DNA of 64,000 bases, taken from Phaeodactylum tricornutum CCAP 1055/1 (taxonomy: Eukaryota > Bacillariophyta > Bacillariophyceae > Surirellales > Neidiaceae). Position 1 is the first letter of the stretch. The number at the start of each line of letters is the position of its first letter. The translations under genes were made by a program, and so were the position numbers. Of the stretch, positions 24,124-33,918 are shown one piece after another. The notes below the pieces were generated by a model, which did not search any database, was not told the origin of the DNA, and worked only from the letters and a program-made list of their open reading frames with translations. The stretch spans positions 267,518-331,517 of the forward strand of contig NC_011678.1 of NCBI RefSeq assembly GCF_000150955.2. The letters are read 5' to 3'.

Positions 24124-24560
24124 TGTAGTCGAATCAACCAAGCGTATCAACATACCGGTACATTTCGGCCAAGGAAAACACGGTATCGACGTAGAACCAC
24201 TCAATTGGTACCGAAGTAGCTGTTTGCCGCACATGCTCTTGGCTCCCTCCACAAACAGCTCACAAGCCTAAGTTCAGTTCAGGTCTCCTTCTTTTCATTC
24301 CACACCCGAGAAAGTTAACGTCTAAACATGTCGTCGATTTCAGCGGGACCCAGTGACTACAAAAGATCTCGTCAAATAGTACCGGAAATTCAAGGAATCC
24401 ATGGATAAGATAAGTCGTTGACAACACGTTCTCATTTTGATGAAAATTGCTCATCGTTCGCATTGACGACGCTGCCTTTGACACAAAACTAAAAGAAATG
24501 CAAAACAAATAAAAGCTGGCGCAAATACAACCAAAATAGCGACTTCACAGTCAGTCTAAC
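24124..24560. other. Intergenic spacer between small genes A and B
   Basis: 437 bases; I see no gene. A TTCACAGTCAG element lies at 24544, a few bases before the start codon of gene B. Confidence 0.4.
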
Positions 24561-24862
24561 ATGACATGGACAGCATTCTATCACACTATGCGGCGAGGCC
24601 TCTCTGAAAAGGCAAATGCCATAACTCGACGCGGGCATCAACAAAGACTGGTCGTCGGCGGGCAATCGCGATCCGTTTCGACGCAGACCAATTTTTCGGC
24701 TGCTCAAGAAGAAGCCAACATGTCTACGGAGCAATGGGACTTTCTGATTCTCGATGTAAGTACCAAGAAAAATTTGAAGGCTTTGAAGAAAGTGAGAGCC
24801 TCGCTAACTTTGAAATGTGTACAAGGCTCGTCTCTGACTTGACTAATTCATTCAATCAGTAA
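24561..24862 (+). CDS. Small protein B of tandem group (unknown)
   Basis: Not recognised. Starts MTWTAFYHTMRRGLSEKANA, almost the same as gene C (MTWTLFYQTMRRGISDR), and continues to STQT.. and WDFLILD. The frame then meets a GTAAGT donor at 24756, in phase 0, in the same place as in gene A. With the CAATCAG acceptor at 24859 the second exon begins with the stop codon (65 residues). With an earlier GTACAAG acceptor it adds ARL. Unspliced it would be 93 residues. The N-terminus is basic and amphipathic with aromatic residues and could be a mitochondrial presequence. The clear similarity to gene C supports a real gene. Confidence 0.5.
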
Positions 24863-25480
24863 ATTTTCGGACATATGGTGAAACGATGGTCCCTACCTCC
24901 TCTTTCGGATTCTTGCTCTTAACGTACATTGACTGTGAACGATCCTTTCTCGAATTTTCGAAACACCACTAGATAAATGTATCCTAGTCCAAGCAATTTT
25001 CGATCGAAGGAGGAGGCTTTTCCGTTCTTAATAAAATAGTGCGTGATGTTAAGGAGCAGCAGCATGCCGCTGCCATAGTCCATTTGTGTAAATTATCGTT
25101 CCGGAGTCTGCGCATAGCAATACCAACAGACAATGATGTAAAGATCAATCCACTGCTACACTTCCTATCTAGAGAGGCTACCAGGAGTCCCTCACAAGTA
25201 AAAATTTACGTGAAAATTTGTCGCGGCGATGAGAAAATATGCAAGATCGTAGAACGTGAATTTCCGGATTCGCATTGGGTATCCAGGCGGTACTCGTTCC
25301 GATTGTATCGTGTCATAGAACCTCGCAGAATTCACCGTTAAAGTCGATTCCGAGTCGTGCTCACATTTCTGCTTGCGTCTCGGCCATTCCGGACTTTCTC
25401 CCAACACCCACAGACGCACATACATCATCGACACTCGAGACCTTCCTGTCACCAAGCCATACAAGATTCAGATTTGCGAT
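24863..25480. other. Intergenic spacer between small genes B and C
   Basis: 618 bases. An open frame covers 25039-25341 but begins with GTG, not ATG, and shows no similarity to its neighbours. A TTGACTGTGAA element is at 24929. Nothing else was recognised. Confidence 0.4.
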
Positions 25481-25681
25481 ATGACCTGGACTCTCTTTTA
25501 CCAAACAATGCGTCGCGGTATCTCCGACCGCATGTCATTCTATAACCGTGTTGTCAACAAAAGCAGACCAAGCGAATCAAGGAAAACCCTTTCTACCCAA
25601 GCAGATAAGCTCGAGAAAGCGAGGCGCCCAATCGAATCTTGGGACTTTCGAATGATTGAAGCCGTCACCGCCTGGCATTGA
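25481..25681 (+). CDS. Small protein C of tandem group (unknown)
   Basis: Not recognised. 66 residues, no intron needed. Starts MTWTLFYQTMRRGISDRM and shares with gene B the MTWTxFYxTMRRGxS block, a central STQ, and WDF.(I/M) near the end, where B has WDFLILD and C has WDFRMIE. C stops a few codons later (AVTAWH) where A and B have an intron. The shared ends with a diverged middle fit a tandem duplicate under selection on both ends. The basic aromatic N-terminus suggests a mitochondrial presequence or membrane-surface helix; this is inference. Confidence 0.5.
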   Translation: MTWTLFYQTMRRGISDRMSFYNRVVNKSRPSESRKTLSTQADKLEKARRPIESWDFRMIEAVTAWH

Positions 25682-26027
25682 AGCGCAGTTGGCGAATTCA
25701 CGATCGGTGTTATTCGCAAATTCAACCTTCTCATTTCATACTGCATGGAATATTTGACTCACTAGAAGTACACATCTGCCTTCTTTTCCTTAAAGAGGAT
25801 GGACCCCACGTGGCCCCAAGATAGAATTACTTACACGAAAATTAGCCTGAGATCTCAGCATCATAGTAATACAATAGAACGAATATAAAAAGAGCTTGCT
25901 AGAGCTTCCGAATTGCGTTGCAAGAAGTAATAGTCGTAAATCATGCACTCTGTAAGTAAAGACAGATCGTTTGTTGCTCTCAGACTCATTGGCGAGGAAA
26001 GCTTACTATTGTGTGATCAAATAAAAA
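25682..26027. other. Intergenic region before the LRR gene 3' end
   Basis: 346 AT-rich bases; no gene seen. It should hold the 3' untranslated ends of two convergent genes. Confidence 0.4.
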
Positions 26028-28345
26028 TTAAACAAATCCGCATTGCGGAGAAGGACAGCAAACCGTGCAGCACGGACACGAGATCTGAGGAGCATCACCA
26101 CCACAGTCCGACCAGAAGTCTACACCTTGATCAGATGCAAGGGTGCACACTCCATTCGGAACTTCCCCAGATAGATTGTTGTTTTCCAATCCAATTTCAG
26201 CTGGAGAGAGAGAGAATAGTCGTGTCAGACATGAAGCTGCATTTGGGACCCGCCGAGCGGATAGCGACACGAACGTTCGCGATGAAACTTACACAAAAGT
26301 CTGAGCAAGCTGAGTTCAGGCGGAATTTGACCTACTATTTTGTTTTTGAAGAGAAACAACTGCTGAAGGCTGCTCAGACCACCAATGCACGCAGGAATCT
26401 CTCCAGAAAATTCGTTATCATCCAGAAATAATGCTTCAAGCTTCTTCATCTCACAAAGGGTGCTCGGCAAAGGACCCACGAGCTTGTTGCTGGACAAATA
26501 CAGCCCATGCAGCACATTGGTGGAACTAACCGTGAACGGAATACCCTGAAACTTATTCCCGCTTAAAAACAAGATCTCTAATAGAGTTTGAGTGAGTTTG
26601 AAAGCCTGACTGCGATACAGCATCAAAGATTGGGCTTCTTACCTAAAGACTCGTGCGTAAAAGCACTGTTCGGCACCGATCCAGTCAGAGCATTCTGGTG
26701 AAGGTAGAGAAATCTGAGCGAATTCAGTCTTTCCAAATCAGGAAGTGTTCCAGAGATCTTGTTTGAGGACAGACTTAATGTGATCAAAGAAGTCATATCA
26801 AATATCTCATGAGGGAGCGGCCCACTTAGAAGATTCGACTGCATGGAAATGTACTCAAGATGGCTCAAATGTCCAATCCAAGACGGCACAGTACCGGAGA
26901 AACTGTTTCGGTCCAAATTGACTGATTTGAGATTGGTAGAATCTGCGATCGCTGCTGGAACAGTCCCTGTGAAGCGATTTCCTTCCATATAGAGAAAGCG
27001 CAAGTCGGGGAAACCACTAAGCTTAGGCAAAGATCCAGAAAATTCGTTTTCGCTGAAACTCACGTATTTGATCGGATTGGTTACCAGACCTTCCCAAGGA
27101 AGCTCTCCTTCAAAGTTGTTATTGGAGATGACCAATGTTTCCAGACGCTTTAGGAGTTCAACTTGTCTTGGGAGTGTACCCTTCAGCTTGTTATGTTCGA
27201 GATTAACGTATCGGAGATTTGTTGCCCGGAATAGATCCACCGGAATTGTTCCTGTAAGGGCGTTATAGTAAAGGCCCAGCTGCTTTAAAGAAATAATGTT
27301 ACCAATCGTGGACGGTAAGGTTCCTGATAAGCCACGCTCGTTTTTTATGATAAAGTTTTCGAGTTTAGTAAGACGTCCAATCTCTGAAGGCAAAGATCCA
27401 ATAAGTCCAATGTTGTCTAAAGACAAACCAAAAGAAGCAAATCATTATGACTGTGAGCCTAAAATCCTAAAAAGCTACCTTGACAAATATCTCGAACGTA
27501 CCAAGAGCAATAGCTTGAATTTCGTTGTTTGAGTTGCACACCATGTTGTCCCAGTAAGCATCCGCACATTCGTCATCTTGCAACCAGACATTGCTTTCCC
27601 AATTTGGCCCCCCTGTCGCAAAGTAGAAAACAGCCAAGGAGTAGCGCTGGATCACTCGCTCTGTTGTGAGACTTTCTTTAGCTGCAAACGAAAGCGAGTC
27701 CTCAAAAAGCAGCCACTCTCGAGCTCTGAATTGGGGCGAGCTGGAATCAGATAAGGCTGCAGAATCGGAAACTTCCACAACAATGTCGTGTAAGTTTTGT
27801 TGTCGACTAGTAAGCATGGGTGCCTTTGAAAAACCATCACCCGTAAAAACAAAAAGCAATACCACGACAATACCACCAATCAGCACCAAAGAGACGATAC
27901 ACAGCGTGACAAAGAAATAGGGTTTTCTCTTAAAAGGTTCCACCAGAGCAGACAAGCTCCTTTCATTTCGTCCGTTAACTACAGCAGCTGCAGCTGGATC
28001 ATTTAGTACTTGGCTAGGAGCGTGGGATTCGTAATCACTCTCAGGTGGATTGATACCGCTTTCGAGGTCATCCTGGTGAGAATTTTCTTCATACTTTTCC
28101 AAATCGTTTTCGGACTCGTCAAGTTGCTCGGTTTCCTCTTCGGTGAAATCCTCTTTAGCCTTAGAATCATCCGGTATGACCCCTCCAATGAGAGCACCTC
28201 GACCCTTGCTAGCAATTTGTTGTTTTTTGCAGTTGGCGGCCATCTCAGAGTCAGATGCAACGAAGAAGGCGTCTTCGAAAGGAAGGTGTGTCGAATTGCT
28301 TCCGCCACTTATACTGCGCTTGCTTTCGCCGCTGATCTTCGTCAT
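26028..28345 (-). CDS. Single-pass transmembrane leucine-rich-repeat protein
   Basis: Four exons (28345..27502, 27416..26643, 26577..26293, 26200..26028), all three introns in phase 1, give 691 residues. The N-terminal 165 residues are acidic and probably cytoplasmic. A single hydrophobic segment (FFVTLCIVSLVLIGGIVVVLLF) follows a KRKP basic stop. Outside lies a cap region with FATGGPNWESNVW and DDECADAYWDNMVCN, like the cap of plant LRR receptors, then about 14 plant-type LRRs (LxxLxLxxNxLxGxIP). A Cys-rich end (CGGDAPQISCPCCTVCCP) closes it. It has no kinase domain. This is the layout of a large diatom LRR family thought to act at the cell surface; ligand and partner are unknown. All splice choices restore the LRR period, which supports them. 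Confidence 0.82.
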
Positions 28346-29152
28346 GGTGATCTATAGATACTTCACCTCGGGAGATTCAATTTTGCCCTTATCGTGTGAG
28401 CCGAGTGGTGGAAGTCGTGCGCTGCTCCAACGGCCACAAAAAATGCTCTCGACCGACGAAAATATGGGCTCAACGCTTTAGGGTGGATTTCACGGTAAAA
28501 GTCCACGATTTTGTGAGCGACAAGTACTCCCATCGGGTTAGCGGAGTAGTCCACAGTTCAAATTTTAAAACTCGTTTTGAAGCCAGGATTGATTGGATAC
28601 ATCGTGGCTACTCATTTCACCCTATTTCTCGGGTTCCCCCTCCCAGTCAAAAGCACCAGTAGCGAATCGAATCGAATTCCATTTTTCAAAACAATCGAGA
28701 CTGACTTACATTCCTGTTTAGAGTTAGAATGCAAACAGACATTGTTGAGATATCTTCCTTGGATCCTTCCCCCCCCCTCCCCGATGTTCTCAGTTTCAAT
28801 TATGGTAAACATCTATCCAAGGCAATAAATACAATAAATGACGTACTAGAGTCTCACTTGCTGCAAAAACTTTCCCAATATCGGCAAAAACTGGAAAGCA
28901 ATGTGTACTGCCAGTGAGAAGGGTAACCCTAACCCTGATTCCCGCCAGTACTTACATTAGAAATCTCAAATTTCCTTGGCCAACGATGTCGATCGAAGAT
29001 TCAGCAATCGCGGCCGGGAAGTTTACAGTTGATGTAATGAAAATTACAGCTGACGAGGGCGTTTCTACTGTTTGACTTTGAGTTGGAACAAAACACTACT
29101 GTAGAAGTTGAGCAGCCCATGTGAAATAAAGCGCTAATACAAATTCGCCTTT
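28346..29152. promoter_or_regulatory. Divergent intergenic region between LRR protein and Hv1
   Basis: 807 bases; no gene. Contains a CT-run (CCCCCCCCTCCCC) at about 28769 and a short telomere-like stretch, AACCCTAACCCT, at 28925, too short to be a telomeric relic. Confidence 0.4.
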
Positions 29153-30169
29153 ATGAAAGACCGTGAAGCCCAGGAGCAAATGTCTCGAGAAGATTGGGAA
29201 GAAGCGCCAGCAGAAGGTAGCTCCCCGGAAAAAGATTTAGAACAGAATCGCCCCAAGCTTCAGGGCCGTTTGTCGGTAGGATCTCTGAACTTTGGAATCC
29301 CAACAAACAAAGGTGCCCAGGACCACGTAGACGCGCACCACGGAAAGCAATCATGGCGGTACAGGGTGCTCAGCTCGCTACATTCACAACCTATTCAGAT
29401 CACTCTCTCGTGTCTCCTTCTATTGGACGTGATTATACTCTTTGTGGAAATATTCTTGTTGGCACAATTTCCTCCATGTCATGTAATTGAACGGGACGCT
29501 ATTTCGTGCTGCCCGTCTCGGGGGGAGAATGTTTCCGAAAGATTCTTGGCTTCGACCGATCACCACAATTTTTGCGAAGATGGGCTAGAATCCACTGAGT
29601 ACCTTGCGGGTTGCGACTCGCACAAATGGCACCGTGTGCATACTACTGAAAAAGTCCTCTTTGGACTAACAATTACGATTCTTTGCGTCTTCATGATTGA
29701 ACTCAACATCACCATGCTCGCGCTGAAACCCTTGATTTTTTTTCGGCAACTCTTTTATTTGCTGGACTACATCATCGTCGCGGTGAGTTTGGCTTTGGAA
29801 TTGACCTTCCACTTTTTGAGCGAGGACGTAGTTGCTAGTTTCGTTGGCATACTTGTGATTGCCCGTATTTGGCGATTCATTCGAATCGGTCATGGGCTAA
29901 TCGAAGTGGCGACTGAAATTTCGCATACGAAATACCAATCTTTGCTTTCGTATGCGGAGGAGCTGGAAGATGTACTTCATAGACATAGCATTGACCTGCC
30001 GGACTCTTTGCGCTTGATGAAGTTTGAATCTAATGATTTGTTAAGTCAGATTGAAAGAGATCATCGGCATTATCGCCACACCTCCAAACAATGCAGTACT
30101 GCCAAAAACAATGATGGCAAAGCATTGAGTAGTAGATCGCCATCAGAAGAGAAAACAGCATCGACGTAG
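29153..30169 (+). CDS. Voltage-gated proton channel (Hv1 family)
   Basis: Four membrane segments forming a lone voltage-sensor domain that conducts protons. S1 (CLLLLDVIILFVEIFLLA) carries the Asp that gives proton selectivity in Hv1 channels; S2 is EKVLFGLTITILCVFMIEL; S3 is LFYLLDYIIVAVSLALEL with its Asp; S4 is VIARIWRFIRIGHG, with Arg every third residue (three gating arginines). A C-terminal amphipathic, likely coiled-coil helix (YAEELEDVLHRHSIDL) suits dimer formation. The S1-S2 loop is unusually long (about 75 residues), with several Cys, a feature also seen in other phytoplankton channels. 338 residues, no intron; ATG at 29153. In diatoms such a channel would help remove acid or repolarise the plasma membrane; the location is inferred. 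Confidence 0.85.
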   Translation: MKDREAQEQMSREDWEEAPAEGSSPEKDLEQNRPKLQGRLSVGSLNFGIPTNKGAQDHVDAHHGKQSWRYRVLSSLHSQPIQITLSCLLLLDVIILFVEIFLLAQFPPCHVIERDAISCCPSRGENVSERFLASTDHHNFCEDGLESTEYLAGCDSHKWHRVHTTEKVLFGLTITILCVFMIELNITMLALKPLIFFRQLFYLLDYIIVAVSLALELTFHFLSEDVVASFVGILVIARIWRFIRIGHGLIEVATEISHTKYQSLLSYAEELEDVLHRHSIDLPDSLRLMKFESNDLLSQIERDHRHYRHTSKQCSTAKNNDGKALSSRSPSEEKTAST

Positions 30170-30607
30170 CCGATGGTAAAATCTGACTTGCCGAGTTTGC
30201 CGACGTTTATACATAGAAAAGGACTACGATGCTTTCCATTTCACAAATCCTGGAATGCCAGTTGGAGCAGCGTCTTACTCGCTGCTACCCTGCATGGAAA
30301 AACGTGCACAGAGCTACCTATACAACCCGATCATATAGTGTCACCGGTGCCTTGTTCTCCTAGAATTGTGTTTTGTCGTATCCAATACGGAAAAGTACAG
30401 TAGCCTATTAAATCTTGGCCGACACGATGTAGACTACAAGACGCAGTAAATTACCCAGCTCACTCCGTCCTTGAATTAATGTATTGTGCAAGTATCTCAA
30501 ATACGGGAAACCCAGCGAAAAGGCATGGTCTGCTTGACCATGGAAATTGAATGTAGATCCCGGTTTCGCTGCGAATTTTCTCATTCGCGTAACACGTGCG
30601 CTCCGGT
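30170..30607. other. Intergenic region, Hv1 to GDVIxYY gene 1
   Basis: 438 bases between two genes on the same strand; no gene seen. Confidence 0.4.
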
Positions 30608-32964
30608 ATGCCAGAACACGAAATGCTCTTGTCCTCCTCAGATGAGGAGGAAGAGGGCCACGTAGAGCCCAGTCAGCTTTCCTTCGTATCAGCCCGACGA
30701 CGGTTGTCTCAAGGACCACACAGTGCCGTCAAGGGTATGAAGTCTTTGCAAATTAGGGCTATCCGTGTCGGAAATAGGATTTCAAAAGGTGAATCACCGA
30801 AACTAACGGCCAAAAAAAGCCGACGCACCACCTTAAACAGTCACATCGAATCTGCTTCCAATGATGGAAATCAGGCCCGCCGTCAACAACTACCACCCTG
30901 TCAGAAAAATCTTGGCGTGCTCCAGCATGTTGGTTCAACACAGAATGAGACGACTGAGTCAACTGACGAGGTTGATATGGAAGTTCCCTACACACAAGCT
31001 TTAGGCTCAGCGGAGGAAGACGAGGAGATTTCGGCCTTTAGGGGCTGTTCTCACAAACGAAAGGAACCTTTACGACCCGGGGATGTTATCATGTATTACA
31101 ATCCTATTTTTATAGCAGGGAAAGTGGAAGGTCTTCGCAAGGCTCATGTTTTGGAGACGGACCCGGACGCTGATTTTCCTTTGGAACTTGACAATGGCGA
31201 GTACATTCCAAAAGACACGACGGTCAAGCGCATTAAGGAGTACAGAAATGGCACTTTACTCGAGCATCCAGGTATGTGTTTTCTGCAAGCTATTAGGCTG
31301 GACATTGTGAGGCCATTGGATATTAACACAATTCACCTGGCGTCGTTACAGGGATTTCTCGACCGATCGAGAACTTTCGGATAATGAAACGTGTGTTGTC
31401 CGCTAAGGACAAAACTAGACTCCCTACGTTGAGACGGCATTCAGAGCGTATTGGTAGGATCGTTGTTGCCGCAAAAACGGAGTTGGATACCCTCTACGAG
31501 AGCTGTGATCACGAGAGCGACAAAACGAACGCTCAATTTCAATGTATAGACCAAAATAATCAACTCTCGTCCGACTTGGAATCTTCTGGTCACGGGGGCA
31601 TTAGAACTCGCGCTCAGCTTGACTCAAGAATGCACAGTTCGACGAAATCGTCATACCGACAACGGCTACAAGGGTCTCAAGATGATGATTTATCGTCTTC
31701 TGATTCTTCTTCAGAAGAGTCCTTGCCCAGAACTAGCCTCGAACGTCCATCTCTTGATTCGCGGTCACTGAAAGGCCCTTCTTTACGCTGTCCCAGAATC
31801 CCTCTACTTGACAGAAACTCAACGAAGAAAGACAAGACTTTGGTTGGTGTTGACTTTGATGATTATTCACACAATTGTTCACCAACGAAGGCAGATAAGT
31901 TCACAAAGCCACGAGCTACAACGCACCTATTGTTGTATGATACCGACAGCTCGTCTGAATTTGAGCAATTCGGTGAATCTATCAGAGCCGCCCGACCATT
32001 GGGGAAAAGCAGTGAAACACCTATGTCTGAAATTGCCCACCAACGAATGATGATGGCCTCTTTGGAAAAATCAGCAAATTCGGGCAAGTCGTTTACCACT
32101 TCTCAGTGCGACGCTATCCTTCGACCTTTAAATTCACACGGATTTGGCGATGACGCTCGCACTCAGAGATTTTGTCTGTCGTCCAAGGCTTCTCGACGAA
32201 CCAGTAAGGGCCTGGAACTGGCTGTACAACCCTACGAAAGAGAAGAAGGGGGCCGATCTCTTTCGATAAACCATGGTTGCGCAGCAGTCGAATCCTCGTC
32301 ATCATGCTCTACACAAAAGCTACATTCGGAACATAGAACATCAGGCTCCGAGGCGAAACAAGGCATCGCTTCGTGGACAGAGAAAAGCGCCCACACCATG
32401 ACCTCGAAGAATAGGGGCACATCGGAACGGTGCAATTCTCCACAATCGGACGACACTTCCGAAAACCAAGCAAGTCCACGTAGGGCTACCGGTCTGGGAA
32501 CATCCTTGGACGACGATTCCTTGCCCAAAAAAGTCTTCAGGAATGCGAATCGCCGTCAGAAGCAGCCTTCATCGGTAACTCAAATGGACGAATTCAAGAC
32601 ACTCTTGGGGAAGGCAATCCCACGACAAAGAACTCGGCAAACGTTTCACACAAAGCGAGCAAATGTGTCTTCCTTTCGGCCAACTAAACTGGAAGTCACC
32701 AATTTCAGCGACGTAGGATCGGAAGACGAGAATCCTGGATACTTTACCATAACAAAGAACTTTCATCCCGTGCCCCCGAGAGCGAAGCATCTTGGTGAAA
32801 ATGCGAGTATTTCTTCTGTCTTTAGCAGCCAAGAATCACGCGAAGGCTTAGCCTCTGACAAGAGCAAGATAAATCGAAAGAAGAAGAGAAAGTCAAATCC
32901 ACAGCAAGCGGTTTCGATGAAGCTTCAGTTTCGACCAGTCCGACGACATGGGGCTCGTCGCTAG
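30608..32964 (+). CDS. Unknown protein with a GDVIxYY domain (copy 1)
   Basis: Two exons, 30608..31271 and 31352..32964. The 80-base GTATGT..TACAG intron, phase 1, joins two adjacent frames into one protein of 758 residues. Residues about 155-235 hold a compact domain: RPGDVIMYYNPIF, then LRKAHVLETDPDADFPLEL, then GEYIPKDTTVKRI, with an exon junction just after it. The same pattern occurs in the gene at 43715-45735. The beta-rich spacing (GDVI.YY...V..) could suit a Tudor- or SH3-like fold, but that is a guess. The rest is polar, Ser/Arg/Lys-rich and probably disordered, with acidic starts (SSSDEEEEG) and basic nuclear-type clusters (NRKKKRKSNP, FRPVRRHGARR). I expect a nuclear, perhaps chromatin-linked, protein. 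No family name can be given. Confidence 0.7.
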
Positions 32965-33918
32965 TCTCTATTCGCCCATTTTTACCAGACACGTATGGAC
33001 TACTGCCTGCCTTGCCTCGATTGGGGCCAGCAAATATTTTGTCACACTTTGTCTCTTGTCGTGTGTTGCGCTTAAGCGGCCAAACTGTTCACAATTGATT
33101 CGTTTTACCTATAGATGTGGAAACTGTTTGCTGCTTTCGATTCGTTTGTTTTGATTGTCATAGTTAGACTATGTATTTGGTTGGAAGTTTTAAAAGGAAC
33201 CGAGAAAGGTAGTCTACCTTCCAATTCGTCTAGACTACGAGACGCCGAAACTCCCGGCAACGACGAGGTAGTTCATGAAAAGACACCATGCTTTGCACGT
33301 GTGAGATTAGTTCTACATTATTGTACCTTACTTTAATAGGCTAATTTTATCGCGCTCGAGAATCCTGATGGAAAATACAGACCTTCGTGTCGATAGAATT
33401 TTGGCGAACGTATTTACCCCGTGTTGTTCACCACCTAGATTCGGTGGAGTTCCGTCTTCGCTGTCGGCGTTTAATTCTCGCGCTTCGTGCCCGGATCCAA
33501 CGTTTTTCCATATCCACGTTGCTTCCTAGCGGTGAGTGCGAACTTGACCATGAGAATGATTGCATGCTATTTTTACATCCCAGATAGAATAAGAACGATC
33601 CCAGTTCCGGATTGTAAAAGTAGATGTTCGGGAAAGCGCCTGCGAGGCCGAACTTCCGGAAATAAATGATGTCGGACCGGATCTTTGGGCAGGGTTTCGA
33701 ACGACATCGATGCTGCGGACTGGTGTATCTTGTCCATAGCGACTCACACATTGGATTTCCGAGCTCCATATTTTCCCACACCTTGCCGGTATCGCTGGTC
33801 ACAGGGATCGTGGCCTCTGTTGTTTACACCTTTTTGATGGCCTTCTTGCTCATTCTCACCACGCTATCCCTTTTCTTTCTCTATCTAGTAGCGTCGAAGT
33901 CTTTGCCTTTTTGCAATC
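32965..33918. promoter_or_regulatory. Intergenic region upstream of V-ATPase subunit A
   Basis: 954 bases; only short overlapping frames. The last ~100 bases before the start codon are pyrimidine-rich, as in a leader. No convincing gene. Confidence 0.4.

Noticed and set aside
25039-25341. 100-codon frame between small genes B and C
   Set aside because: Starts with GTG and has no ATG; no similarity to its neighbours.
25943-26431. 162-codon plus-strand frame
   Set aside because: Antisense to the last LRR exons; composition matches no protein and the minus-strand gene is well supported.
28925-28936. Telomere-like AACCCTAACCCT
   Set aside because: Only about two repeat units; not evidence for a former chromosome end.
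31384-32964. Separate gene starting at the ATG at 31384
   Set aside because: The splice from 31271 to 31352 brings this frame in phase with the previous exon and completes the shared domain, so it is an internal exon.
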